From: Phytophthora hibernalis
Lineage: Eukaryota > Oomycota > Peronosporomycetes > Peronosporales > Peronosporaceae
Length of the DNA: 64,000 nucleotides
Assembly (NCBI GenBank): GCA_012656075.1
Contig: JAAKBF010000345.1
Span: 115,986 to 179,985 of the forward strand
Direction: 5' to 3'
Shown one piece after another: positions 42,301 through 51,766 of this stretch. The position numbers were made by a program, and so were the translations under genes. Position 1 is the first letter of the stretch, and the number at the start of each line of letters is the position of its first letter. A model generated the notes under the pieces. The model saw only the letters and a list, made by a program, of their open reading frames with translations. It had not been told where the DNA came from and ran no database searches.

Positions 42301-43115
42301 GTGATTTCACGCTCGAGTTTGTTCAAGGGAGATGGTTTTCGCTCCTTCCCCATGTGACAGGCTTCGCAATCGTCAAAGACGCGTTGCTGGAGCATAATTC
42401 CAGTAACTAAGCCCCGATCGACCATCATCTTCACATACTGACGACACAAATGCCCGAGGCGTTCATGCCAGCGTTGCAGATTCGCAGCACCATCTGCGAC
42501 AGTGATATTTGCTCGATGAGAGGATTCGGCATTTGGTCTGCTCGCTACCTTCTCCACATGATTATCACCAGGTAGGAAATTATTATGTGCGGAGAATGTG
42601 TGCAGCCCATACTTGTCTCTCCCGATCTCGAGTATCTTGTGGTCGTCTTTCCAAAGCTCGTACGCCATGCTCCCGTTGCACCCATGGCACTCCACTTTGT
42701 ATCCTTGGTCTTCCGCTTGCGAGTGCGACAGCAGATTTTTGCTGTTGGGAGCATAGAACACATTTTCAAGTGTGAGGACCATGTTCGGGGCACCCTTCTT
42801 CAGTACGATCTGGACGGTTCCATGACCCAATGGCGTTACAGCAAACTTCTTCTGAAATCCGCGGACACAATTATCTTCCGCATCGCTAAACGGCTTGTAA
42901 TCAGCAAAGTAGCGAAGGTCGCACGCCAGGTGTACATTCGCAGCGTTGTTAAAACACCACTCCCATGTTGCAAAGTCATCTGCACTGTGGGTTTTGTCAA
43001 CCACCACCGACAAGTCATCGTTCATTTGATCACTTGTTCCACTAGCGGCTTCACCGTTGGACACAGTAGTAGCAAGATTACCAGTGATTCCGTCACCGAC
43101 TTCTTGGGCCTTCAA
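42213..43115 (-). pseudogene. Copia protease and pre-integrase region
   Basis: The frame begins in the gag-protease linker. The expected protease active site is altered: Cys-Phe-Asn-Asn-Ala-Ala-Asn-Val-His (about 42950), with Asn where the catalytic Asp should be and Ala for Gly. The gag_pre-integrase zinc region follows with Trp-His-Glu-Arg-Leu-Gly-His and Cys-Glu-Ala-Cys (42340-42470). The protein could not be self-processed as written. Confidence 0.75.
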
Positions 43116-43985
43116 CCCATTCGTTTAGTATAGGTAGCTTGGTGCTTGGCTTGGGTGGATTGCGGCGCGTTCGCCTTTTGGGGCAATTCTTTTGAAGGTG
43201 ACCATGCTTATTGCAATGAAAACAGTTACCTTGCTGCTGGTCAGTTTTCTTCTCTTCAAGAGCAGCCGCACGCTCGGGAGAGATCGGCTTGCTCCCTGCA
43301 TTCTGCCCAAAAGGTTGCTGTTGCTTGGATCTTTGCCCTTGGTTCTGGGACTGCTGTGGAGTATTTTCGCTCATTTGACCTAGCTCACGGTCGCACTTAT
43401 TGTAGCAGTCCAAACGAATGATCTGATCCTTGAGCTTCTCAGGTGTGTCAACTTCGTCGACGCCGGTTTCCAGCTTCCCACGCAGACGATCAAATTGTGG
43501 GTTAGCGGGTAGCGATTTCATCAGCAAGTTTATGAAGATCGGGTCTCGCATGTCTGCATTTAAAGCTGCCAGTTGATAACGCATCATGAACATATTGTCC
43601 ACATGTTGCGCCACGTCCCATTTTGCTTGCAGCGTGCAGCTTGATGAACAAAATGATTTCCTGGTTGGTTCGAGTGGCAGATTTTTGGTTGACCTCGTAC
43701 AGCTCCTCCAGGTACTTCCGTTTGTCAGTCCCAGTTTTCTTCGTCATCACCCGCTGTCCAAGCTCCATTGAGAGCGACGCCATGATGATCGCCATGATGA
43801 TCTGCTTCAGCTTGGCTTGCGACCCGTTAAAAACACCTTCTTCTCAGCATCCGTGGCGTGTGTCGCTAGGGTCTCGTCGCCGTTAGCGTACGTAAGTATC
43901 CCTTTCTCCTCGAACGCGATCTCCATCATGTTCTTGTAGTACACCCATGACTGGCCTTGCCAACCCACTGGGCGACCGTTTCAAC
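43093..43985 (-). pseudogene. Copia gag relic with zinc knuckle
   Basis: Minus-strand frames give Trp-Val-Tyr-Tyr-Lys-Asn-Met-Met-Glu (about 43940), Met-Glu-Leu-Gly-Gln-Arg-Val (43760), an Asp-Arg-Leu-Arg-Gly-Lys-Leu-Glu-Thr-Gly block and one CCHC knuckle (Cys-Phe-His-Cys ... Gly-His-Leu-Gln-Lys-Asn-Cys, about 43210). Frame changes near 43830 and 43615 break the frame. Confidence 0.7.
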
Positions 43986-44454
43986 TTTTGTCGAGAATTA
44001 CTATCGAACACACAATATTAAAAACACGGTGACAGGCATAGTTTAGGCTCCAGCACTCTACTTGCATGGCATGATTTTGGCCCTGAACTTCACCACATAG
44101 TCAACTCGTTCAGTGAGCAAGGCACGTCTTTTAGGTGGTTCTGTTTATCAGCATCCGATATCTGTCATCGAACTAGACTTCTGCTCCCTAAATTCGTGAC
44201 AGCTCTTCAAACCACTCGAGTTCTCCAGAGACGTACATGTACTGTAGATCTGAGCTGGAGCGACCAACATCGAAATTCAAGGCGACAAGTGTTGTGCATA
44301 GCACAATGTGCAGGAACGACGTAGTATTTAAAAATAATAGTGGAAACAATAAGAGACGTTTTCTAGAACGATAATATCATTCTCTAGGGTATATAAAGCT
44401 CGACATCTTGGATCCTTGAACATTTCGAACCAGCCTTCCTGCCAGTTTGGGCTC
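43986..44454. other. Copia 5' leader and upstream part of the LTR
   Basis: No coding frame. It should hold the primer binding site and the start of the internal region, but I cannot place either with confidence. Confidence 0.4.
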
Positions 44455-44658
44455 GCTTGATCATTTGATCCCTTGATGTCCTCTTTGGGACTGAAGTACA
44501 TGCAAAACACACAAAGAGAGACCTCCTGCCACTAATGCTCAGCAGCACCATATTCTTGAATGTTCGAAGAGCCATGGCCATCATTTGGGAAGCGGTGTTA
44601 GCCCTTGCGCCAGGTTGGAGTTCAATACAGCAGCAGCAACTGGAGCTGGTTCTTAACA
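44455..44658 (-). repeat. Copia 5' long terminal repeat (outer part)
   Basis: Direct repeat of 38150-38342 ending in TTAACA at 44658. The inner limit is unclear because the two repeats differ in length and sequence beyond 44455. Confidence 0.7.
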
Positions 44659-44805
44659 CTCGTCCTCAACATTTCGAAACTTAGTGTACGGCTCTGTGCC
44701 GGCCCGTTTCGTGTACGTCGCCGCTTTGCTGATCCCTCGTCCCCACGCTATCCAAAGCGGGCTGTTGTTGTTCCGCGTCTGACGGCGCAGATTTCGAAGT
44801 GAGCT
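44659..44805 (-). repeat. Inverted fragment of the gypsy leader, right half
   Basis: Starts CTCGTCCTCAACATTTCG, the reverse complement of gypsy 19855 downwards, then after about 30 bp jumps to the equivalent of 19510-19385. About 310 bp of the leader are therefore deleted here. It is the continuation of the fragment at 37873-38085. Confidence 0.8.
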
Positions 44806-44835
44806 CTTTTCTTTTGAATTTCAATATCAATTTTT

Positions 44836-44853
44836 ATCAACGTTGATAAAAAG
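44836..44853. repeat. Palindromic repeat motif, related copy at 50872-50888
   Basis: TTTATCAACGTTGATAAA is a near-perfect palindrome and is followed by AGCCTCAGCAAATATCAT. At 50869-50910 TTTTTATCAGCGTTGATAAC is followed by GAGCCTTGGCAAATATCAT. The shared order suggests an end of an uncharacterised repeat. Confidence 0.6.
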
Positions 44854-44935
44854 CCTCAGCAAATATCATTTTCGTAATAAATCGATTTATCTGTACACGA
44901 AAGTTTGCTACATCCTCTCGACTGACTACATGCAA

Positions 44936-45050
44936 TTTTACAGCAACTGTTCCCCGACCCTAAACCTCCCCTCCGGAGGAGCGGCGTGGCAAATGTCGAG
45001 GTTTAGCACACAGCGCGAAGACTTCGCTTCGCACGTCGATGCTAAACCTC
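44936..45050 (+). repeat. GC-rich repeat unit A with a 33-bp segment in orientation 1
   Basis: The unit starts TTTTACAGCAACTGT, contains CTAAACCTC, a CTCCGGAG palindrome and AAATGTCGAGGTTTAGC (44991-45007), then a 33-bp segment (45008-45040) and GCTAAACCTC (45041-45050). The 33-bp segment is the exact reverse complement of that in unit B. Confidence 0.9.
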
Positions 45051-45108
45051 TCTGGCCAAGCCCGTTCGTTTGACCCTAGACTTGCAGCGCTGCGCACTAC
45101 GCTTGATC

Positions 45109-45141
45109 TCGCCGGCTGAAGCCGGCGACTTTGGTTACTAG
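45109..45141 (+). other. Hairpin followed by CTAG (Helitron-like 3' end?)
   Basis: CGCCGGCT and AGCCGGCG form an 8-bp stem with a short loop (45109-45126). Ten bases later comes CTAG (45137-45140), matching the hairpin-plus-CTRR layout of Helitron 3' ends. The next base is G, not the T expected at a Helitron target, and no 5' end or helicase gene was found, so this is weak. Confidence 0.25.
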
Positions 45142-45261
45142 GGTTATTTAACAGTAAAAAGAAAAATGATGACACCACATCATGTCGATTATTGTCCGGC
45201 ATTCATACAGGGTAGACCAACTGTATGGACATAAAACCAAGTATCGTGCAACTTAAGCACC

Positions 45262-45383
45262 TTTTACAGCAACTGTACCCCGACCCTAAACCTCCCCTCC
45301 GGAGGAGCGGCGTGGCAAATGTCGAGGTTTAGCATCGACGTGCGAAGCGAAGTCTTCGCGCTGTGTGCTAAACCTCGACATTT
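45262..45383 (+). repeat. GC-rich repeat unit B with the 33-bp segment inverted
   Basis: Same left part as unit A with one difference (A for T at 45277), then AAATGTCGAGGTTTAGC (45317-45333), the 33-bp segment in the opposite orientation (45334-45366) and GCTAAACCTCGACATTT (45367-45383), a perfect 17-bp inverted repeat around the segment. Confidence 0.9.
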
Positions 45384-45660
45384 ATGGATGACTAAATGGC
45401 TACATTATCGGGAAGTGCTTCCATAGTCACCTTGAATCTTGCAGCGACGGCCGACGACACCCACGCGCGCCTTAGGGCTTCCGGCGCCGCGCACAGGGCT
45501 CGAGAGGGTGCTATAGCTGGACAGGGATCGGGTGCAAGTCGAAGAACCACCGCAGTAACGTGCTCGAGGGTTGCGTTCGATACCTATCTACGAGACTCGC
45601 TTTCCTACTGGAATCCTACGGTAATACTATAGAAAACATGGGGACTATTTAGCTTGCAAG

Positions 45661-45987
45661 ATGTATGCAGGTGGCAGGCAGTATTTTATGAAGGAGGACC
45701 TAATTCGAGCGAGCAAGCTCCCATGGAGGCATACGCCAGCGAAATATCTTGAGAAAATCGTTTTGTCGATGAAGAAGAGATGCATCGAGGTAATTAAGGT
45801 TGCCGGTACCACTAAAGTTGCCCTTTACATGTTCAACTTCAACTTAGTCAATACTGAAACCAAGTCATTTCCACTGTGCTACCCTTTTGACCAAGGCCCA
45901 AACCAGACCCTTGTATTAAAAGTCTTTCAATATTGCTCCGATCGCGACCAAAAATTACAGACTGTATCTGCTCGAAAAGCGCTATAA
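45661..45987 (+). CDS. Hypothetical protein, unrecognised
   Basis: 108-codon open frame with a protein-like composition (aromatic and charged blocks such as Lys-Leu-Pro-Trp-Arg-His, Val-Ala-Leu-Tyr-Met-Phe-Asn-Phe-Asn-Leu, Cys-Tyr-Pro-Phe-Asp-Gln). The frame is open upstream of the ATG to a stop at about 45624, and the frame ending there (45396-45632) may be its N-terminal part across a frame change. There is no signal peptide. I do not recognise a family; it may belong to an uncharacterised transposon. Confidence 0.4.
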   Translation: MYAGGRQYFMKEDLIRASKLPWRHTPAKYLEKIVLSMKKRCIEVIKVAGTTKVALYMFNFNLVNTETKSFPLCYPFDQGPNQTLVLKVFQYCSDRDQKLQTVSARKAL

Positions 45988-46384
45988 TTGGTCAGCGTTT
46001 GTGCTTACAACTCGCACAATTGGTTAAAGCAATCCCGGATTGATGGGGTGTGCTATCCTTATGGCCAGTATAGTATGAAACTAGGTCGCTGTAGAATTTA
46101 CAATGCACGATTTCGCGAAATATAGCATTTTATTGCCAAATTCGATTTATTAATAGTCTCGTATTCTGTTTTCACCGCAAACCTGATAAGTTAAGCCCTC
46201 CGAAGACTTGGCCCCAACATTGCAAATCTAGTAGGATACATCGCCGAATTCGGCGATGAAGGAAATAAATTTTGAATTATGGTCGACCGAACGAGACTCG
46301 ATTTGGCTTGATATCGCAAACCGTCATTGTGTGTATAAACGAAGCAAAATTTTCCAAATTGCGTGCTATCATTATCATAAGCTT
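45988..46384. other. AT-rich stretch without recognisable features
   Basis: About 400 bp with no supportable gene or clear repeat. Confidence 0.5.
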
Positions 46385-46716
46385 ATCATTGATATGAAAT
46401 GAGAAAAAAACAATGCTACTCAAGTCTGGTGACAACTTGTCACCAGGCTTGAGTAGCATTGGCTTTTCTTGTCACTGACAAGTGCCAAATTCGTCCTGAA
46501 GAACTCAACCTGTGTGCGGTACAGGTACACTGTGCCTGGGGCCCCATCAAGTTGCTCAGCACTGCTACGGTATATTAGGACCGTACATATTCCACCTGCA
46601 GAATGGACTAAAAACAACCCTTCCCTCCAATTACCATTCCAAGATTTGTCTGTATCGGAATGATAAGTCCATGTCTTAACCATTGTAGCGTCAAAAGTTG
46701 GTGGTCAATCCGATAC
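46385..46716 (-). repeat. Left arm of a long inverted repeat
   Basis: The reverse complement matches 48906-49207 in order: GGATTGACCAC, AGACATGGACTTATCATT, GCAACTTGATGGGG, TACCGCACACAGGTTGAG and CTCATTTCATATCAATGAT. It contains its own palindrome at 46412-46460 (AATGCTACTCAAG... and inverse). Possibly a MITE or transposon end. Confidence 0.8.
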
Positions 46717-46796
46717 GGTCAGAGAGAACTAATCGCCCAGTTTGGGGTGCCCATCTCCCCGTGATGATGCATGTCAGCGATCCGGCTCCTCACTCC

Positions 46797-46808
46797 TCAT
46801 TGGCGCAT
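46797..46808 (+). promoter_or_regulatory. Initiator-like element of the PX gene
   Basis: TCATTGGCGCAT is a fair match to TCATTYYNCAWT, 81-92 bp before the ATG at 46889. Confidence 0.35.
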
Positions 46809-46888
46809 CCCTCCGCCAGCGTTTCGACCTCAACATCCTCATTTCTTAAGAGTCGCTCTGCTACGCAAGTCGGCAGCAGTAACGCCAA

Positions 46889-47765
46889 ATGACTCCGTCC
46901 GCCGCCGAGAAGGCCGCCAGCCGCTTCCAGATGCGCTCGCTGCGCCCCGTGTCCGCCAAGATCGTCTCGTACGGCCGACAAAACCAGTCGCATCGCCGGC
47001 CCACGCTCTACGTGCTGCGCGTGTCCCGCAGCGGCGCCGCCGACTGGTACGTGGCCAAGCGCTACTCGGAGTTCCGCGCGCTGCACGACGCGCTGCAGCG
47101 TCAATTCAGCAGCAACAGCAGCAAACGCCACGTCGACTGCAGCGCGTGCGAAGAGCTCGCGTGCTTCTACGGCCGTGTGCGCTTCCCAGACCGCCACATC
47201 TTCCAGTCGGGCCTGGGCTTCTCCAGAAGCGACTGGACGCCACGAGGATGGAGGAACTGGACAGCTATGTGCGCTTCTTGCTGGAGACGACGCAGGGGCT
47301 GTTAGGAGACGAGGAGGAGGAGGAGGCGCCCGAGTGGAACGGCAACGATGACAGTCGCTGTCTGGCGCTGGACCTCATCCGGGAGTTCCTCATGGTGAAC
47401 GAAGACCACGCGATCGACGTGGACGGCGCGCAGCAGGAGGAAGGGACCAGGAAGGACAGAAGGGCGGCTGGTGGCGCATCGGGGGCCGAACCTAAGCGAC
47501 AGCTGCACCGGCTGACCAGAAGGAGCTCGTCCGTCACGAGCTTCCACGTGCGCGAGCTGGACCTCGTCCCCGTCACGGCGGAGAAGAAATATTCCCCACT
47601 GGCCACTCAATCCGCAATTTGTTTGCGGAGGACTGGGACCCCATGTTTGCAGACGTGTTCGACGAACGCACCGCACCACCTGAGGACGCCTTCATCCACC
47701 GCCAGATCGAGGACACGCCCTCGCGCAACACGCTGCGGCTCATCGAGAACTTCCCTCGCCGCTGA
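46889..47765 (+). CDS. PX-domain phosphoinositide-binding protein (frame broken twice)
   Basis: From ATG 46889 the PX domain spans about residues 25-140: an Ala-Lys-Ile-Val-Ser-Tyr strand, Trp-Tyr-Val-Ala-Lys-Arg-Tyr-Ser-Glu-Phe-Arg (the conserved phosphoinositide-binding block), a Cys-containing insertion and the closing helix with Phe-Pro-Asp-Arg. PX domains target endosomal membranes through PI3P. Beyond it are an acidic run (Glu-rich, 47309-47325), a Ser/Thr-rich linker and a short conserved-looking tail ending Glu-Asn-Phe-Pro-Arg-Arg. Frames switch near 47222 and 47592; each is restored by one added base (a CC and a TT run look one base short). No second domain such as BA/BAR is seen, so it is not a typical full-length sorting nexin. 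The gene lies between the arms of a long inverted repeat. Confidence 0.7.
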
Positions 47766-48030
47766 AGGACGAGCGTGAGGGAAGAGGCGACCCCGAGCGC
47801 GCGGAACCGGCAGGACCGCTCACCCCGATGAGATTGCACGGCGCTGCGGCCTGATTTATTGTAAAAATTTCGCTATCTATCGTTGAAAAATAATGACCAC
47901 CACGAATGCACTGGTGCAGCCGCACTTGCCAGCGGCATCTCCATGTTCAGTGTGCTCTGCTCACCTTTTCAATATCTTAACCACTGGTTATTAACCAGCG
48001 TTGCAGTTGGAGCAGTTTCGTAGTCTCAAA

Positions 48031-48366
48031 TCACTCCTTCGTCTGGAGTTCCCTCCATCCGGAGTCCAGCCAGAGTCCTGAGTCTGGGCTCCGGATGGAG
48101 GGAACGAACCACATACGGAAGTGTCGTCGGGGAAGCGCGCCGCACGCCAGATGATCTTTCTCCTCTTCCCATCTCGTGTAACAGCGTGATTCAACCACGC
48201 ACCGGAACGCATCCCTTTTGCTCATCCGACCCGGTGCCAATGCTGCAAATGCCTCTGCGGCAGCACGCGGGTACATGTAGGCTCCAAATTTCACGGACTC
48301 CACAAAGCCCATGCATTCCCTGTGTACATATACGCGCACCGAGATGTTCCGCCAGTCGCAGCTTTA
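48031..48366 (-). CDS. Uncertain small ORF
   Basis: Open minus-strand frame of about 110 codons; no ATG precedes Glu-Cys-Met-Gly-Phe-Val-Glu, the first clear methionine. The composition is protein-like (Ser-Val-Lys-Phe-Gly-Ala-Tyr-Met-Tyr-Pro-Arg-Ala, Trp-Glu-Glu-Glu-Lys-Asp-His), but its 3' end runs through a hairpin. I recognise no family. It may be a captured gene fragment. Confidence 0.3.
48047..48105. repeat. 17-bp perfect inverted repeat
   Basis: GTTCCCTCCATCCGGAG (48047-48063) is mirrored by CTCCGGATGGAGGGAAC (48089-48105) with a 25-bp loop. Confidence 0.85.
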
Positions 48367-48905
48367 ATCACGACCGCCCGAAGAGGCACAAAAATGTAGC
48401 AAAGTTATCATTCAATTCAAAAATATAGAAATTATTGTACAGTGCTACCCCTCGTTATGCGCAGTGGGTTTGGAAAAGTGATTTTAGGGGGATTGGATAT
48501 AGAAAACAAAAATGCTGCGATTTGGTTTACAATTGCGATTATGTTTTAACTGTTTTAACGGGGTATTAGATTATCAAGGTGCGCATGATGAAGGGTAGCA
48601 CTGTACTACTGTAGTATTATTGTAAACTACTACTGTAACCGATTCTACTATCGGCTGTACTTTCCAGACATTCCTACTACCGGTACATGTATTATTAGAC
48701 TACAGTGTACGTACAAGCATGTAGACTTGTAGAAGTACTCCGGTTCAATATTACTACGGGAAGGGGAGTTATTTACCAATAACCTACTACGTTGGACTAC
48801 TACTGAAGTAGTACGGTCCTATTACCGGTCAGCGTCTTCCACATTGCATAAGCAACACAATGCTTCATTTCAAAAGTCAAGACAAATAGAAGTAGTACTG
48901 CTTCG
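48367..48905. other. TAC/GTA-rich low-complexity stretch
   Basis: No coding frame. It is rich in TACTACT, ACCGGTA and TACATGTA-like words. 48846-48899 resembles the 3' flank of the carrier gene (51715-51765). Confidence 0.5.
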
Positions 48906-49207
48906 ATCGGATTGACCACAAAGCTTTGACGCTACAACGCGAAAAGACATGGACTTATCATTTCAATACAGACGAATCTTCGAAAGGCCACTGCAGGTGG
49001 AACATGTACGGTCCCTATATAGTTACGGTGGGAGGCAGCAACTTGATGGGGATCCCCCAGAAGGCACAGTGTAGCTCAACCAGTGTGCGGTACACTGTGT
49101 ACCGCACACAGGTTGAGCTTCTTCAAGACGGGTTTGCTGCACTTGTCATCAGGCTTGAGTATTTTATTAAAATAGCATTGGCTTTTTCTCATTTCATATC
49201 AATGATA
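48906..49207 (+). repeat. Right arm of a long inverted repeat
   Basis: Inverse of 46385-46716, about 30 bp shorter because part of the internal palindrome is missing. Together the arms enclose the PX gene and about 2.2 kb. Confidence 0.8.
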
Positions 49208-49369
49208 TGATATTTTCTTTCGAATATCTGCACCTTTGCCAGTGCAATATGAGACTGTGCCAGAGCAATGCGGAATGGTTGAAAGTAATTTACCCAAGAT
49301 AGTTATATTACGTCATTTATATCACTGGCTCTGAAGCTAAAGAGATTAGTGCCAGAGCAAGTGAGACCA

Positions 49370-50697
49370 ACCAGGGCCTCCTTCATTTTCCAGTCTACCG
49401 ACCCGACCACCAGCCAGTATGCCTCGAGCCCAAAGCCGCCAATCTTCCACGTGGGTACCCCGCCCCGTCGTACCGCGACCGCGGAGGAGTGTCAGCGCGT
49501 GCTGGACGCGTACGGGGCTAATGGTGGTAAGGTACAACAACGTGTCGCGTGCTGCAGCATACCGGCTGTGCAAGTCGGGGGATCCCAGCCCGCCCCGGAG
49601 AGGAGGTGCTCGCGCCACCTGCGTGAAGTGCACGGACGAGATGGTGGCGGCGCTGGAGGGATACCTGGAAGACGACTGCACTTTGACGCTTGTGCAGCTT
49701 CAAGACAAGCTCATGGAGCACTTCAAAGTGGATGTCTCTACATCTACCATCAGCGCGAAGCTCGTAAGCAAGCTAATTACGTTGAAACAGGTACAAACTT
49801 GCAGAATTTTATTATTAACTTTACAAATGTTTTTTTCGTTTGTTCATCTGGAATTGTTTATTGTTATGGTGATATGTGTGTGTGCTTTAGATTCGTAAGG
49901 AACCAACCACATGTAACAATGAAGTGAATACAGCTAAGCGGTTCACGTTTGCTACTGAACTCGTACGCCACCAAGCCAACGGCGATTACATTGTGTACTA
50001 TGACGAGTTCAACTTCAACCTTTTCTGCATGCGCACCCAAGGACGTGCCCCAGTCGGCAAGAGAGCGGTCGTCAAGACGCCCCCATCAAAGGAAAAGAAC
50101 CTACAGCTACAATATGCAGTGTCCGTCGAGGATGGACTCGTGGTGTATCAGCTACAGCGAGGCAGCGTCCGCATGGACGTGAACGCCGCGTTCGTCAAGC
50201 GTATCTATGAAACGGTGAAGGCGTCCGACACATATCGCGAGTTCTTCGCGGGCAAGAAGGTAGTCATCGTGCTCGACAACGCCCCGCCCATAACCAAACA
50301 GAGGTGCTGTTGGAGGAGGCGATTGCCGAGCACGGTGACCTTGAACTGCTGCGACTCGGCCCGTACTCGCCGATGCTGAATCCCATTGAAGGTAAGGGCA
50401 TAAAATTCTGTAGCTACGCTGTATTGATTATTTTTCTAACGCTGTATATGATGCTGCTTTCTGCAGGGTGTTTCAGCGTCTTCAAGTCGCGCGTGTAGGT
50501 CTACTTGTCACTGCATCGGCAGCGCATGTTCGTGCAGGGTGCGCATCGAAGCATGACGGAAGCGAGGATGTTGCTGCTCGAGGATGCTGCCAACGTCGTT
50601 CGGCTGCATAAATCGTCACTTGGTCGTGTCGATGGCGCTGCACTACCAGCGCGCTGTCGCGGGCGCGTTAAAGCTAGAAGACATGGAGTACGGCGCT
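49370..50697 (+). pseudogene. Tc1/mariner (IS630 superfamily) transposase relic
   Basis: An N-terminal helix-turn-helix region (Thr-Ala-Glu-Glu-Cys-Gln-Arg-Val-Leu-Asp-Ala-Tyr-Gly; then Arg-Ala-Ala-Ala-Tyr-Arg-Leu-Cys) is followed by the DDE core: Tyr-Tyr-Asp-Glu (49998), Val-Leu-Asp-Asn-Ala-Pro (50270) and Leu-Asn-Pro-Ile-Glu-Gly (50380). Two introns are evident, about 49791-49891 and 50392-50466 (GTAAGG...CTGCAG), the second within the catalytic Glu region. Frame changes near 49530, 50298 and 50600 and a TAG near 50497 break it. I did not find clear terminal repeats. Confidence 0.7.
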
Positions 50698-50703
50698 TAG
50701 TTG

Positions 50704-51766
50704 TGGTCGTTTACTAACATGCAATCTCATTTGCCCTGGAGCTAATATCGTTTGCGTGGGTGGCACCCAATTTTAATTTTTAATTTTGGTCCCAAAATTG
50801 AAAAGCCGCAAACAATCCCAGTTTGCTTTCCGTTCTGTCTCTTATTGCACTGGCAAAGGTGTATATCGTTTTTATCAGCGTTGATAACGAGCCTTGGCAA
50901 ATATCATAGTAACGTTACTACCGGTATTTCATCGATATTTAATCAATACCGGTACCCTAAAATTTAATTTAGATGAATCAACAGCGAACGTATTGTATTG
51001 TAATTGTATTGAAAACGCGTTTCGTCCACCGTAGAGGTTCAACTTCCGCGTCGGGTTACTAAAACGTCTCAAGTATTGTTGAGAAGCATGCTGCTTTATC
51101 AGTTGTAGAGTGACCTTCTGGTACGCACTCCAGCGCTAGGGATGCTGCGACGCCACGTGGCCCTGGAAGCCATGACCTATAGAAAACAGTGCAATCCCAA
51201 CTTTATTTTTAAGGCCTAGGCTCACGATTTTGTTGGCAGCGCTTGGGCGATATAATTTAGTCGTCATCGGATTTGCCGTTTGAAAGCGGCAATTCGGACA
51301 TCTCTTTGTAAATAGTACTGGGATATATAATTATATCGGACCAGTGGATCATTTACATCGGATATCTGAGCCTCCGAGTTGCCAAAACATCTGCAAGCCA
51401 CAATAATATCAATGCTATGATACGTATAAGGAAAGGTTCATATTCGTTGATTTAGTATTATATTAAATATCGATAAATCGATGCCCCAGCGGCCCAAATG
51501 GTGTGTTGAACAGTCAAGATCGCGATTTAGGCACACCACAGTCGCACGAGGGGCGTCTTGCGCTCATTTTGAGCCCTTGTCCGGCACGCTCTTTTAAAAA
51601 AACTACATTTTCATACCCCCAAAATCGAGGAACATTTTGTTGGCTGGTGGTCTTTGACTCAAATCATTAGGTCGTACAAGTACTATACTATGCGGCGTCG
51701 CAGTGCAAAGCAGCACATCGCTTCATTTTCAAAAGGCAAGACAAATACTAGTCGTAGAAGTAGTGC
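50704..51766. other. AT-rich intergenic stretch
   Basis: No supportable gene. It holds the palindromic motif at 50869-50910 and, at its right end, the 3' flank of the carrier gene. Confidence 0.5.

Larger units (their letters stand above)
38086..44658 (-). mobile_element. Ty1/copia retrotransposon nested in a gypsy fragment
   Basis: The element runs from TGTTACGATC (38086) to GGTTCTTAACA (44658), is flanked by the 5-bp duplication CTCGT (38081-38085 and 44659-44663) and interrupts an inverted gypsy fragment. Its genes lie on the minus strand in copia order gag - protease - integrase - RT - RNase H. The direct terminal repeats are at 38086-38342 and about 44455-44658. Confidence 0.85.

Noticed and set aside
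45109..45141. Definite Helitron 3' terminus
   Set aside because: Hairpin plus CTAG fits, but the flanking base is not T and no 5' terminus or Rep/helicase gene is present; kept only as a weak feature.
46412..46460. Long palindrome as a transcription terminator
   Set aside because: It is part of the inverted-repeat arm, with half of it missing in the other arm, so it is better explained as transposon structure.
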